The notes below the pieces were generated by a model. The model searched no databases and was not told the origin of the DNA. It saw nothing but the letters and a program-made list of their open reading frames with translations. This document shows, piece by piece, positions 15,731 to 24,123 of a DNA stretch of 64,000 bases. Within the stretch, counting starts at the first letter, position 1. Each line of letters starts with the position of its first letter. The position numbers and the translations under genes were made by a program. The DNA comes from Lachnospiraceae bacterium (GTDB lineage Bacteria; Bacillota; Clostridia; Lachnospirales; Lachnospiraceae). Location: contig JAFTWX010000039.1 in assembly GCA_017465095.1 (NCBI GenBank), forward strand, positions 1 to 64,000, in the 5' to 3' direction.

Positions 15731-16309
15731 TTATTCCATGAGACCGACCGGACTGTCTCCCGCCGCCATATGGAACCATACCTTTCCGATAATATTGTCT
15801 CTGGACACCGCACCGATGTTACCGGAGCGACTGTCCTCGCTGTTGTTGATATTGTCTCCCAATGTAAAGTATTCATTGGTTTCCAATGTGATGGGATTTT
15901 CTGCAATTCCCGCATCTTCTATTTTATCATATTCCACATCTTTATACAAAAGATCGTTAACATACAACGCACCGTTTTTAATCTGTACCGTATCCCCCGG
16001 CTTGGCAACCACGCGTTTCACATAGTAATGTGCATTTGCATTTCCGTTCGGCAAAAACACAACCACATCCCCGACTTTCGGAGCCATCACCCGATAAACA
16101 AATCGGTTCACAAGGATTTCCTGCCCGTTATAGAGAACCGGTTCCATGGAAACACCGATAACGCTTGTCCGCATGCCCACACAGAAAATAATTACATAGG
16201 CAAGAACCACCGCAGCAATCGTGATAAATATGTAATTCCATATCTCACGCATCACTGACGCATTTATGACTTTTTTCTTTTGACGAAAGCTAAGCCCTTT
16301 TCTTCTCAT
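15731..16309 (-). CDS. lepB: Signal peptidase I (second paralogue)
   Basis: A 192-residue type I signal peptidase with a basic N-terminus (MRRKGLSFRQKKK) and one transmembrane helix (about 25-45). Catalytic Ser54 is in 'IGVSMEPVLYNG' and Lys98 in 'YYVKRVVAKPGD'. Box E is 'LGDNINNSEDSRSGNIG'. It diverges clearly from the neighbouring copy at 14289-14828, so this is not a recent duplication. It follows rplS past a terminator and precedes rbgA. Confidence 0.95.
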   Translation of the reverse strand: MRRKGLSFRQKKKVINASVMREIWNYIFITIAAVVLAYVIIFCVGMRTSVIGVSMEPVLYNGQEILVNRFVYRVMAPKVGDVVVFLPNGNANAHYYVKRVVAKPGDTVQIKNGALYVNDLLYKDVEYDKIEDAGIAENPITLETNEYFTLGDNINNSEDSRSGNIGAVSRDNIIGKVWFHMAAGDSPVGLME

Positions 16310-16382
16310 CCTGTTCTCCTGTTTCTCTGTTTTTCCGGAATAATCGTTATCTTTTTTCCACCACTTATACTATACATCCTGA

Positions 16383-16419
16383 AAAGAAAAGGGACAAGAT
16401 ACATACTGTATTTTGTCCC
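16383..16419 (-). terminator. Terminator of rplS
   Basis: Stem GGGACAAGATAC (16391-16402) / GTATTTTGTCCC (16408-16419) with one mismatch, followed on the minus strand by TTTTCTTTTC. It separates rplS from the downstream lepB-rbgA group, leaving either read-through or an internal promoter. Confidence 0.88.
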
Positions 16420-16439
16420 ATCCATTTCTTTTTTTCTTA

Positions 16440-16787
16440 CTATTTAACAAGCTCTTTAACTTTTGCTCTTTTACCTACACGGTCTCTTAAATAGTTAAGT
16501 TTTGCACGTCTTACTTTACCACGTCTTACAACTTCAACCTTCTCTACATTCGGGGAGTGTAATGGCCATGTCTTTTCAACGCCTACACCGTTTGAAGTTT
16601 TACGAACTGTAAATGTCGCACGGTTGCTTCCGCCCTGCATTTTAAGAACTGTACCTTCGAAAACCTGAATTCTTTCACGGTTTCCCTCTTTGATTTTACC
16701 GTAAACTTTTACAGTATCACCAACGTTGAACTGTGGTACGTTTTCTTTTAACTGAGCTGCTTCGATTTCTTTAATAATTGCGTTCAT
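16440..16787 (-). CDS. rplS: 50S ribosomal protein L19
   Basis: 115 residues. It has the L19 signatures '[26 protein letters not shown]' (in parts: [22 protein letters not shown]), '[20 protein letters not shown]' and '[20 protein letters not shown]'. L19 sits at the 30S-50S interface. The Met at 16787 has an AAGGAG 5-6 bp upstream and matches normal L19 length; the frame runs 22 codons further up but without a ribosome site. It has its own promoter, cutting it off from the inserted ABC transporter unit upstream. Confidence 0.97.
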   Translation of the reverse strand: MNAIIKEIEAAQLKENVPQFNVGDTVKVYGKIKEGNRERIQVFEGTVLKMQGGSNRATFTVRKTSNGVGVEKTWPLHSPNVEKVEVVRRGKVRRAKLNYLRDRVGKRAKVKELVK

Positions 16788-16891
16788 TGTGTATCTCCTT
16801 CCATCATCGGATGTTCTTAATACTATCTGTAACAGAGGACCATCTCTTTTCACAACGTGAGTAGTTTACCATAAATCGCCGGGAAGTGCAA
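16788..16891 (-). promoter_or_regulatory. Promoter and leader of rplS
   Basis: On the minus strand TTGCAC (16886-16891) and TAAACT (16863-16868) are 17 bp apart. The resulting leader is roughly 65-70 nt and contains short complementary segments before the Shine-Dalgarno. In many Firmicutes rplS has an autoregulatory L19-binding leader; position and length fit, but I could not confirm the conserved structure. The promoter is clear, the leader regulation is a guess. Confidence 0.6.
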
Positions 16892-17002
16892 GGGGTTTTT
16901 CAAGAAAACACCGGTTTTTTATACTGTCCCCTATTGCCCTTGTGATTTATTTGATTGAATTATATAGAACAAGATAATATCAGCTTTAAATTTGTCGCAC
17001 TT

Positions 17003-17263
17003 GTACGGTTGATATTCCGTTTTTATGGGCGTCGACCGTACGATATCCAAAGGATTACGGTTAGCTTTGGTATTATGCTTGATTCAACCGTAATAATCCA
17101 GAGTAATTACCTTTGTTTTTCGGATTTTATGGTTTTTAACCGTAAATTTGATGCGAACATTACGGTTGTATTTGTTTAATTCAGAAAACAAACCGTAAAT
17201 CCCAAAAATATGTACGGGCGAATCACTAAAACTACATATCTCGACCGTAAAGCGAAATTTCCC
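17003..17263. repeat. Array of five 52-bp units with inverted 8-bp motifs and variable spacers
   Basis: Forward motifs (AACCGTAA type) start at 17034, 17086, 17138, 17191 and 17243, spaced 52, 52, 53 and 52 bp. Reverse motifs (TTACGGTT type) start at 17003, 17055 and 17160, with degenerate ones at 17107 (TTACCTTT) and 17212 (GTACGGGC), again in register. Each unit is TTACGGTT-N23-AACCGTAA-N13. The N23 and N13 segments differ completely between units. No ORF or gene is visible in 16892-17278. It is not CRISPR: the repeated parts are only 8 bp and alternate in orientation. Confidence 0.85.
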
Positions 17264-17278
17264 TCAACATAATTCCCA

Positions 17279-19285
17279 TCATACAGCCTTCTTCCCCTTC
17301 ACAAGAACCCAGCCGACAACCGCCAACACGACACCTACAAGTGTAACTACCGCAATCTGGGCGCTGCCGGGACTCTCCTCCATCAGTACCGGGAACAGTT
17401 TTCCGACCTGCTCCGGATAGAGCGTAATCAGTACGGAAACGGAATTGTTTATAAAATGCATCAGCATGGAAACGAAAATACTTCCGGTCATATAAGCCGC
17501 CACCGTCAGGCCAAGACCGATAATGCTGATGGTAAACATCTTCAGAAGACTCATGTGATAAGCCGCAAAGATCAGCGTCGTCGCAACAATCGCAACCCAT
17601 GGCTTACACTTCTCCCGCAGCGTCCCCATCAGAAAACCGCGGAACAAAAACTCTTCCCCTATGGCAGGCATTGCCGCCATCACAAGAAAAAGTACCCAAG
17701 CCGGTTGTCCTTTGATCATTTCATCCATTGCCTTCAAACTCTCTGCACTCTGCGGAAATACCGGTGTAAGAAGTGCACCGGCCACAAGCGCCAGCATAAA
17801 TCCTGCAAGTGCAAGGCAGATTCCTCCGAGCACTCCTTTGATATGAGGCGGTTTAATTGAGAACACCTTCTTGAAATCAGCCTTCATGTACCATGCGTAC
17901 ACAAGCGGGCATATTAAAATAAATGCCTGCTGCACTGCCACTCCGCCGAAGCCGAGTTTCAGCTGCGCATAAGTTCCGCCGTACAACATAAGCAGAAGCA
18001 CAATACACATGAGCAGCACACAGTCACCGACTCCCGGTATCTGCTTCTCTTTCATATCGCTGCGTTTATCAAACAGTTTTACGCCGGAGAATCCTTCGGA
18101 AAACAGAACCGATTCGCTGTTATATATTCTTCCGAGCACCATAATCGCCAGTAAGCTGTAGGCAACATTGGATACCAGCACAATGCCGAACAGTGCATAG
18201 TTATAATTAAATTCAAACAAACCAGCCACAAGAAGTGCCACATTTACAACCGGTATCGCCGCCGTCTGCGCGGTCAGCTCCACATCCGGAAGCATCGGCG
18301 CATAGCTGGCAAACATAAACACAAACATAACCGGTGTTGCATAGTTGTTCGCATCTTTAAAATTCTTTGCAAACACGCAGGTACACATACATACCGCCGT
18401 AACAAACAGCGCGAATACCATCATGACAAGAATGGTAATCAAAATTCCCGGTATGAACTTTGTATAATCAATGACAATGTTCATATCCGCAGCCGACGCC
18501 ATGGAACTGGATACCAAAAATGCCATGGCACCACACATGGAAATCACATTGAGAAGCGCTGACACACCTGCGATTACGGAAACTGCAAGGAACTTACTCA
18601 TAATCATCTCAAAATTAGTCACAGGTAATGTAAGAAGTGTCTCGAGTGTTCCTCTCTCCTTCTCACCTGCAGTCACATCGATTGCCGGATAAATGGCTCC
18701 CAGCAAAATCATCGTGATAATAAAAAACGGCATCATAGTACCAAGCATGCTTCCCACGGACTCTTCCGCAGAAGACAGATCATTTTCCGCAATCTGCACC
18801 GGATGTAAGATCATCTCAGCATCCAGTCCCGCATCTTCTATCTGCTGTTTTGTCAAGGAAGACCTATAAATATCAAATGCTTCGTCCAGCGCATAGGACG
18901 CCGTAGAAGAATTGTCTTTTGCCGACAGATAATGAATGGTAATCTCTTTTCCGTCCATAGTCACATAGGCATCGATAGTTTCTGCCTCCAATGCCTCCCT
19001 GCAGGAATCTTCCGAAACCACCTTGACCGTATATCCTATTTCTTCCGGCATATCTTCCAGAATGTCCGCCATAGCAGTTTCCAGCTCGGCGCAGTCCTCA
19101 AATGCCACAAGATAGGTCTTCTCTTCCTGGCTCTGCATAATTGCAGTAGAAAGAAGTGCCATACCAACAATCAAAAGCGGATAAAGCACAAGCGGTAAAA
19201 GCACCATCATAATCATGGTCTTTTTGTCCCTGAATATATCCCTGATTTCGCGTTTAAACAACGCACCCATTCGTTTTACATTCAT
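17279..19285 (-). CDS. ABC-2 type permease fused to a CPBP intramembrane protease
   Basis: A 668-residue membrane protein. Residues about 1-400 form a NatB-like ABC-2 permease: one N-terminal TM helix, a large extracytoplasmic loop (about 45-175), then a TM bundle with 'PAIDVTAGEKERGTLETLLTLP'-type sequence (GEKERGTLETLLTLP). The C-terminal half has further TM helices ending in a CPBP/Abi domain: EE544-545xxxR549 in 'GEEFLFRGFL', His577 in 'AAYHMSLLKM', and His610 with Asn613 in 'MHFINNSVSV', all intact. It overlaps the ATPase gene by 4 bp. Substrate unknown; such fusions are associated with sodium or peptide/bacteriocin resistance export in relatives. Confidence 0.92.
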   Translation of the reverse strand: MNVKRMGALFKREIRDIFRDKKTMIMMVLLPLVLYPLLIVGMALLSTAIMQSQEEKTYLVAFEDCAELETAMADILEDMPEEIGYTVKVVSEDSCREALEAETIDAYVTMDGKEITIHYLSAKDNSSTASYALDEAFDIYRSSLTKQQIEDAGLDAEMILHPVQIAENDLSSAEESVGSMLGTMMPFFIITMILLGAIYPAIDVTAGEKERGTLETLLTLPVTNFEMIMSKFLAVSVIAGVSALLNVISMCGAMAFLVSSSMASAADMNIVIDYTKFIPGILITILVMMVFALFVTAVCMCTCVFAKNFKDANNYATPVMFVFMFASYAPMLPDVELTAQTAAIPVVNVALLVAGLFEFNYNYALFGIVLVSNVAYSLLAIMVLGRIYNSESVLFSEGFSGVKLFDKRSDMKEKQIPGVGDCVLLMCIVLLLMLYGGTYAQLKLGFGGVAVQQAFILICPLVYAWYMKADFKKVFSIKPPHIKGVLGGICLALAGFMLALVAGALLTPVFPQSAESLKAMDEMIKGQPAWVLFLVMAAMPAIGEEFLFRGFLMGTLREKCKPWVAIVATTLIFAAYHMSLLKMFTISIIGLGLTVAAYMTGSIFVSMLMHFINNSVSVLITLYPEQVGKLFPVLMEESPGSAQIAVVTLVGVVLAVVGWVLVKGKKAV

Positions 19286-20082
19286 GCTTTTTCCACCTCC
19301 TCCATAACATAGTGGAACGCATCACGGAGATTTTCTGTATTGCACTCTTCCAAAATTGCTTTCGGACTGCCTTCTTTCACAATTTTTCCCTGATAAATCA
19401 TCAAAATGCGGTCACACAGAAACTGGGCTTCCTCCAGATAATGAGTGGAATACAGTACTGTCTTGCCTCGCTCCTTCTGCGACTTCATAAAATTCACAAT
19501 TGCATCGGCACTTAAAATATCAAGTCCCAGTGTCGGCTCGTCAAATATGTAAATATCAGGATCGTGAATCAGACATCTTGCAATGGATGCCCGCTGTGTC
19601 TGACCGGTTGACAGCTTCTCAATACGGTTATCTAAAAAGCTTTCCATATCGAGAACATTTGAAATCTCAGCAATCCGCTTCTCAGCTTCCGCTTTTTCAA
19701 TCCCGTATATCTCCGCAAGCATATACAACATCTCACGGGGGCTCATGCGGTGATAAAGCTTTGTATTTCCCGACAGATAACCGATGGACTTTTTCAGATC
19801 TACCGGATCCGTCAAAACCTTGCCTTCTCTGTTTTCGATGGACACGGTCCCTTCCGTCGGTTCCATCAGCGAACCGAGCATCCGAAGAAGCGTGGTTTTT
19901 CCCGCTCCGTTCGGTCCTAAAATACCGAGAATTTCTCCCTGCGGTACCTGAAACGAAACATGGTCCACCGCATAAAATGTTTCTTTTTTCCCTGTTTTTT
20001 TCCCTTTCTTCCCGAGCCCCTTTTTTTCTTCGGAAAGAACAGTTCTCTCAAACTGCTTACACAAATTATCAGCAATGATCAT
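19282..20082 (-). CDS. ABC transporter ATP-binding protein (NatA-like)
   Basis: About 266 residues. Walker A 'GILGPNGAGKTTLLRML', signature 'LSTGQTQRASIARCLIHD', Walker B 'DIYIFDEPTLGLD' and switch His in 'YSTHYLEEAQFLCD' are complete. A Lys/Gly-rich insertion ('EEKKGLGKKGKKTGKKE') precedes Walker A. I chose the Met at 20082: GGAGG is 7 bp upstream, and it overlaps the trmD stop by 14 bp. The pump partner is the CPBP-fused permease at 17279. Translation is thus coupled from trmD through the transporter. Confidence 0.94.
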   Translation of the reverse strand: MIIADNLCKQFERTVLSEEKKGLGKKGKKTGKKETFYAVDHVSFQVPQGEILGILGPNGAGKTTLLRMLGSLMEPTEGTVSIENREGKVLTDPVDLKKSIGYLSGNTKLYHRMSPREMLYMLAEIYGIEKAEAEKRIAEISNVLDMESFLDNRIEKLSTGQTQRASIARCLIHDPDIYIFDEPTLGLDILSADAIVNFMKSQKERGKTVLYSTHYLEEAQFLCDRILMIYQGKIVKEGSPKAILEECNTENLRDAFHYVMEEVEKA

Positions 20083-20833
20083 TTTCTGCCCTCCACTTTT
20101 CATACAAATCCGGCCTGCGCTCCTTTGTGCGTTTCAGCGACTCCTCCAACTGCCACTTTTCGATCAGCTTATGGTTTCCCGACAAAAGCACCGGCGGAAC
20201 CTCCTTGTCACGCCATACCTGCGGGCGCGAATACTGGGGATGCTCCAAGAGACCGTTTCCGAAGGAATCGGTTACCGCCGACTCATCATTGTTTAATACC
20301 CCCGGAACCAACCGCGATATCGCATCAACCATGACCATGGCCGGAAGCTCTCCTCCCGTCAACACATAATCTCCGATTGACACATAATCGGTCACAACTT
20401 CCTCAAGAACTCGTTCGTCAATGCCTTCATAGTGTCCGCAAAGAAGTACCAAATCCTCTTCTTTTGCAAATTCCTGCGCCATCTTCTGGTCAAACACGGA
20501 ACCCTGCGGCGTCACATAGACAACGCGAACTTTCTTTGCCTCCTCCGGCAATTCAGCCCCGGAATTTTCAGAATGCAAGGTCTGCTCACGGCGCTCTGCA
20601 ATCTGCCCAAGCACCGCCTGAACGCAGTCATAGACAGGCTGCGCCTGCATCAGCATTCCGGCTCCCGGACCGTAAGTATAATCATCCACTTTCTGATGTT
20701 TGTTCGTTGTATAATCCCGGATATTGACCGCCTCTGCGGAAATACAGCCCTTCTGCATGGCACGGCCGAGGATGCTCGTTCCGAGTCCTTCCATAATCAT
20801 CTCCGGAAATAATGTCAGCACATGAAAAAACAT
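20069..20833 (-). CDS. trmD: tRNA (guanine-N1-)-methyltransferase
   Basis: Methylates G37 of tRNAs reading CNN, CCN and CGG, preventing +1 frameshifts. The 254-residue SPOUT enzyme shows 'LFPEMIMEGLGTSILGRA', 'RDYTTNKHQKVDDYTYGPGAGMLMQ' (in parts: DYTTNKHQKVDD, YGPGAGMLMQ), 'LLCGHYEGIDERV' and 'SIGDYVLTGGELPAMVM'. An insertion with Glu/Arg ('GQIAERREQTLHSENSGAELPEEAKK') lies near residue 90. It follows rimM by 11 bp and overlaps the start of the ABC ATPase gene. Confidence 0.97.
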   Translation of the reverse strand: MFFHVLTLFPEMIMEGLGTSILGRAMQKGCISAEAVNIRDYTTNKHQKVDDYTYGPGAGMLMQAQPVYDCVQAVLGQIAERREQTLHSENSGAELPEEAKKVRVVYVTPQGSVFDQKMAQEFAKEEDLVLLCGHYEGIDERVLEEVVTDYVSIGDYVLTGGELPAMVMVDAISRLVPGVLNNDESAVTDSFGNGLLEHPQYSRPQVWRDKEVPPVLLSGNHKLIEKWQLEESLKRTKERRPDLYEKWRAENDHC

Positions 20834-20844
20834 GTCTTCTCCTC

Positions 20845-21354
20845 CTAATCAAGTAAGCCCGGCATAACAAACACGGTCACTGTGCGCTTCTCCATATCAA
20901 CGCCGCGCACGCACTCTTTAATCGCCGGAAACAGATGCTCTTTTCCTTCCGGTGTCTTCACTACATACACATCGTTGGCACCGGTCTGTATCACGTCCAC
21001 AAGCTCACCGATTTCTATCCCTTCCTCATCGCAGACAGACATACCGATCAAATCTGCAATAAAATACTCATCCTTTGCACATTTCACGGCATTTTCTCTC
21101 GTCACGTAGAGGTTGCAGCCTTTGTATGGCTGAATCTCATCCAGACTGTCAAATCCTTCAAACTTCAAGATCACAAACTGCTTAAAAAACTTCACGCTCT
21201 CTACCTTGACCTCCCGCATTCCGGCCGGTGTTTCAAGCACGTAATCTTTATTCTTTTTAAAACGCTTTACGTCATCCGTCATCGGAAATACTTTCATTTC
21301 TCCCCGCACACCGTGTGTGGACGAAAGCACTCCTACCTGCAACATATTTTCCAT
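20845..21354 (-). CDS. rimM: 16S rRNA processing protein RimM
   Basis: A 169-residue 30S assembly factor. The N-terminal RimM domain starts 'LQVGVLSSTHGVRGEMKVFP'. The C-terminal PRC-barrel has 'YFIADLIGMSVCDEEG' and 'VIQTGANDVYVVKTPEGKEHLFPAI' (in parts: TGANDVYVV, HLFPAI), ending 'VFVMPGLLD'. The start has AAAAGGAG 8 bp upstream. In the ancestral operon it follows khpA; here three glycosyltransferase-like genes intervene. Confidence 0.96.
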   Translation of the reverse strand: MENMLQVGVLSSTHGVRGEMKVFPMTDDVKRFKKNKDYVLETPAGMREVKVESVKFFKQFVILKFEGFDSLDEIQPYKGCNLYVTRENAVKCAKDEYFIADLIGMSVCDEEGIEIGELVDVIQTGANDVYVVKTPEGKEHLFPAIKECVRGVDMEKRTVTVFVMPGLLD

Positions 21355-21366
21355 AAACCGCTCCTT

Positions 21367-22905
21367 TTACTTTCTATTTTTCGAAATTAATTTTTTACCG
21401 CCCGTTTCCAAAAATTGGCATATGACAGATATCCCCATAGCACAAAGCGGAAGCATCATCACAATATAAAACAGCACATATCTGGACTTTGCCTCCCAAA
21501 GCATTTGGAACAAAAATCCGCCGATAAAAATCAAATGAAACAGATACGCTGATGCCTCGCCTCTCTTCAAAATCAGATACAGCGCACTGACAAGCGCAGC
21601 GGCGTACAAAAGAGACTGAAACAGATTCATAAACTGCAAAATACCGTCATAGTACCGCCCGAACATAATCTCATGTTTCATCTGCGAAATATCACCGTGA
21701 TCCACACCGGCATTCAGAACAAGCAACGCCTGGTAACTCGGTTCATCCCACTGGCTTAAAATCTTTTCCCGGTAAAACTGCCATGCAATTCCCGGATTAT
21801 CCGCAAACTCCGCAAGTCGCCTGCGGATGTAACTCATCGCCTCCTCATTGGCAAGCTCTGTGTCATATCCGTTATTTTCATATATTTCCACACTGTACTC
21901 ACTGTACCAGCCATTTCCCCGGACGCCTTCCTGCATTCCCATGGCAATCCAGCCCGTCGGCGGAATTCCGTCCGACACCTCCTGTCCGGAACGCAGCTCA
22001 TACCCGGCCTGTATCAGCCCACGCCCTGCAAAAACAAACACGACGCAGAGCAATGCTGCCAGCAGAAGCATCGGTTTTCTCTCCTTTATAAACCGGAGCA
22101 GAAAAACAATCACGACTGCAATGACAACAATCATGCTGTTTGCCCGGAATACAACGGACGCAAATGCGGCAAGACACATAAAAATCAAGTTCCGCACTCT
22201 CCGGTTCTTTAAATACACCGACATCTGCCACACAAGCAGCACGGAAAACATCATGGACATACATTCTCCGTAAATAAAAGAAATGTAAAAATACAGCGGA
22301 AACAGGAAAATAAGCAAAAGTGCATAGTAAAGCGAAACCTGCTTCCCGAAAAGATTTTCTGTCAAACGTGCTCCGACGATGCTCATCACAATCAGTGCCA
22401 GCAAATTCAGCACCATCAATGCCATTTGGGCATATTCGCCCGCCAGAGCCGTCACGATTTCCATATAAAGCGTCAGTCCAAGCTGATACGGGTACTGTGC
22501 CAAATATCCGCCCCCGACCAGTCCGTCGTAATTGCCCTTCAAAAATAACGAAGCATTTTCAAGCAAAAAAAGCTGGTCTCCCGTCGGCGAAAACGTAGTT
22601 CCGTCAAACACATAAACAATGCCCATGAGAGCAAACACGGCAAGAAGCACAATTCCCGAAATCTTTTGTGCCTTCTCTGTCTTTATGCCCCGTTTTATAG
22701 CGAATGCAAGAACAACCGCCAAAATCCCGAACACAAAATGCATCCACAGCGGATCGCTCACCACATGTTCCCATTCCAAATAGTCCTTCGGAAACATATG
22801 GGAATAGAACAGGGAATAATAAAGCAGAAACAAGAGTAAAACCGCAGATATCGCTGCTATCGCCTTATTCAAAAACCAATATATTTTTTCCGTCCGGCTC
22901 ATCAT
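21367..22905 (-). CDS. Polytopic membrane glycosyltransferase-like protein (PMT/ArnT fold)
   Basis: About 512 residues with roughly 11-12 hydrophobic segments. The first loop holds 'FDGTTFSPTGDQLFLLENASLF', and 'GGGYLAQYPYQLGLTLYMEI' resembles the donor-site region of GT-C fold (GT39/ArnT-like) enzymes, which take sugar from polyprenyl phosphate. A large loop between late TM segments contains 'GIPPTGWIAMGMQEGVRGNGWY', also seen in family relatives. I prefer the ATG at 22905, which overlaps the upstream stop (ATGA). Third of three adjacent GT-C-like genes; the glycan is unknown. Confidence 0.75.
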   Translation of the reverse strand: MMSRTEKIYWFLNKAIAAISAVLLLFLLYYSLFYSHMFPKDYLEWEHVVSDPLWMHFVFGILAVVLAFAIKRGIKTEKAQKISGIVLLAVFALMGIVYVFDGTTFSPTGDQLFLLENASLFLKGNYDGLVGGGYLAQYPYQLGLTLYMEIVTALAGEYAQMALMVLNLLALIVMSIVGARLTENLFGKQVSLYYALLLIFLFPLYFYISFIYGECMSMMFSVLLVWQMSVYLKNRRVRNLIFMCLAAFASVVFRANSMIVVIAVVIVFLLRFIKERKPMLLLAALLCVVFVFAGRGLIQAGYELRSGQEVSDGIPPTGWIAMGMQEGVRGNGWYSEYSVEIYENNGYDTELANEEAMSYIRRRLAEFADNPGIAWQFYREKILSQWDEPSYQALLVLNAGVDHGDISQMKHEIMFGRYYDGILQFMNLFQSLLYAAALVSALYLILKRGEASAYLFHLIFIGGFLFQMLWEAKSRYVLFYIVMMLPLCAMGISVICQFLETGGKKLISKNRK

Positions 22906-24119
22906 GCACACTTATCCTCTCTCACCCGCGTCTGTTCCAGCACATCCATACCAACTACAAACAGCAGTAATAACCGCAGAAGAGCTCCGATTACATTGAA
23001 TCCTTCAAAAGAAAACCAAAGGAGTGTCTCAGAATAGGATTCCAGTGCAATCAGGTTCATCACAACCGGAATCCACATTTTCTTTTTGCCCTCAAAAAGA
23101 TAGTGCATGGATGTTATTTCCGCAATATAGGCATAGCGGTCATGCATATGCGGTAATAAATACGTAATCAAAAGCACACTGAATGTTGTGAGCGAACACA
23201 AAAAGCGGGCGCTGAAGACGATTTTTTTCTGGTACAGATAATAGACCAGAGCCACCAGCGAAAGTCCGCAGAACCACAGACAAATGGTGGAAATCTCTTT
23301 GTCCAATCCGTCGAATTGCCAGAAGGAATACACATTCGGAAACTCAAGCTGAAGTTCCCCGAAATCCTGTGACTGGCGGAAATATATCGTCAAAAGATCC
23401 ACCGCTCCTCTCCCTGCAATCCAGGAAGGAATCAACGTGATGCAATACACAAACGGAATCCAAAGCAAAGTACGCAGACGGTAACTTTTCTTTATAAACA
23501 AAATAGCAACCACCGGCAACACAAACACGGTCTGCAGTTTGAACGAAAAAGCACATCCCAGAAGGAACATAACAATATCGTCCGTTCCGATGGTGAAGGC
23601 CAACTTTTTCCACGCGATTTTCTTTGAAATGTCCGTTGTTGCGCAAAGCAGCGCCGACAAAATGAAAATCGTATAAATATTGTCACACTGCCCCCAGACG
23701 CCGGAGTTTGTAATTACAGTCGGCAACATCAGGACAAAAATATAAACCAGTATCTTTTGATATTTGCTTTTTCCCTTTCCGATCAGAAGACAAGCGACAA
23801 TTGCAAGGACAAAATCGAGCACTATACTGACGCCTTTGATCAGATACAAAGGCTCCGTATCGAAATAGGAAATAAGCATCAGAATATGCATATACGCCGG
23901 CGTGTAGTTTCCTATCTCGTGCCCAAGCCCAGCAAATCCGCCATATTGCCTAAAAGCGTCCACCCAAGGTTTTAAGCATATCGTATAATCCGGAAATTTC
24001 AGGTCGATGAAAATTACCCTGAGGTACCACGCAATCGCTGTCGCAATGAGTACAACGATGACATCCATCACTTCCCAATCTGTTTTTCCGATTTTTTTGC
24101 AAAGTATTTTTTCTAACAT
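22902..24119 (-). CDS. Polytopic membrane mannosyltransferase-like protein (Gpi18/GT-C type)
   Basis: About 405 residues with 9-10 hydrophobic segments. The N-terminus has 'YLRVIFIDLKFPDYTICLKPWVDAFRQYGG' (in parts: LRVIFIDLKFPDYT, LKPWVDAFRQYGG) followed by 'IGNYTPAYMHILMLISYF'. The Asp in the first loop and the NYTPAY block are typical of GT-C family members related to eukaryotic Gpi18. A late 'YLLPHMHDRYAYIAEI' is also shared with that group. It probably transfers a lipid-linked sugar on the outer membrane face. It lies 4 bp after one GT-C-like gene and overlaps the next. Confidence 0.8.
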   Translation of the reverse strand: MLEKILCKKIGKTDWEVMDVIVVLIATAIAWYLRVIFIDLKFPDYTICLKPWVDAFRQYGGFAGLGHEIGNYTPAYMHILMLISYFDTEPLYLIKGVSIVLDFVLAIVACLLIGKGKSKYQKILVYIFVLMLPTVITNSGVWGQCDNIYTIFILSALLCATTDISKKIAWKKLAFTIGTDDIVMFLLGCAFSFKLQTVFVLPVVAILFIKKSYRLRTLLWIPFVYCITLIPSWIAGRGAVDLLTIYFRQSQDFGELQLEFPNVYSFWQFDGLDKEISTICLWFCGLSLVALVYYLYQKKIVFSARFLCSLTTFSVLLITYLLPHMHDRYAYIAEITSMHYLFEGKKKMWIPVVMNLIALESYSETLLWFSFEGFNVIGALLRLLLLFVVGMDVLEQTRVREDKCA

Positions 24120-24123
24120 CTTA

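Noticed and set aside
14289..16309. Recent tandem duplication of lepB
   Set aside because: The two peptidases share only family motifs and differ in length and spacing, and rbgA lies between them; an old paralogue pair.
17003..17263. CRISPR array
   Set aside because: Repeated parts are only 8 bp, alternate in orientation, and two spacer lengths (23, 13) alternate; no cas gene is near.
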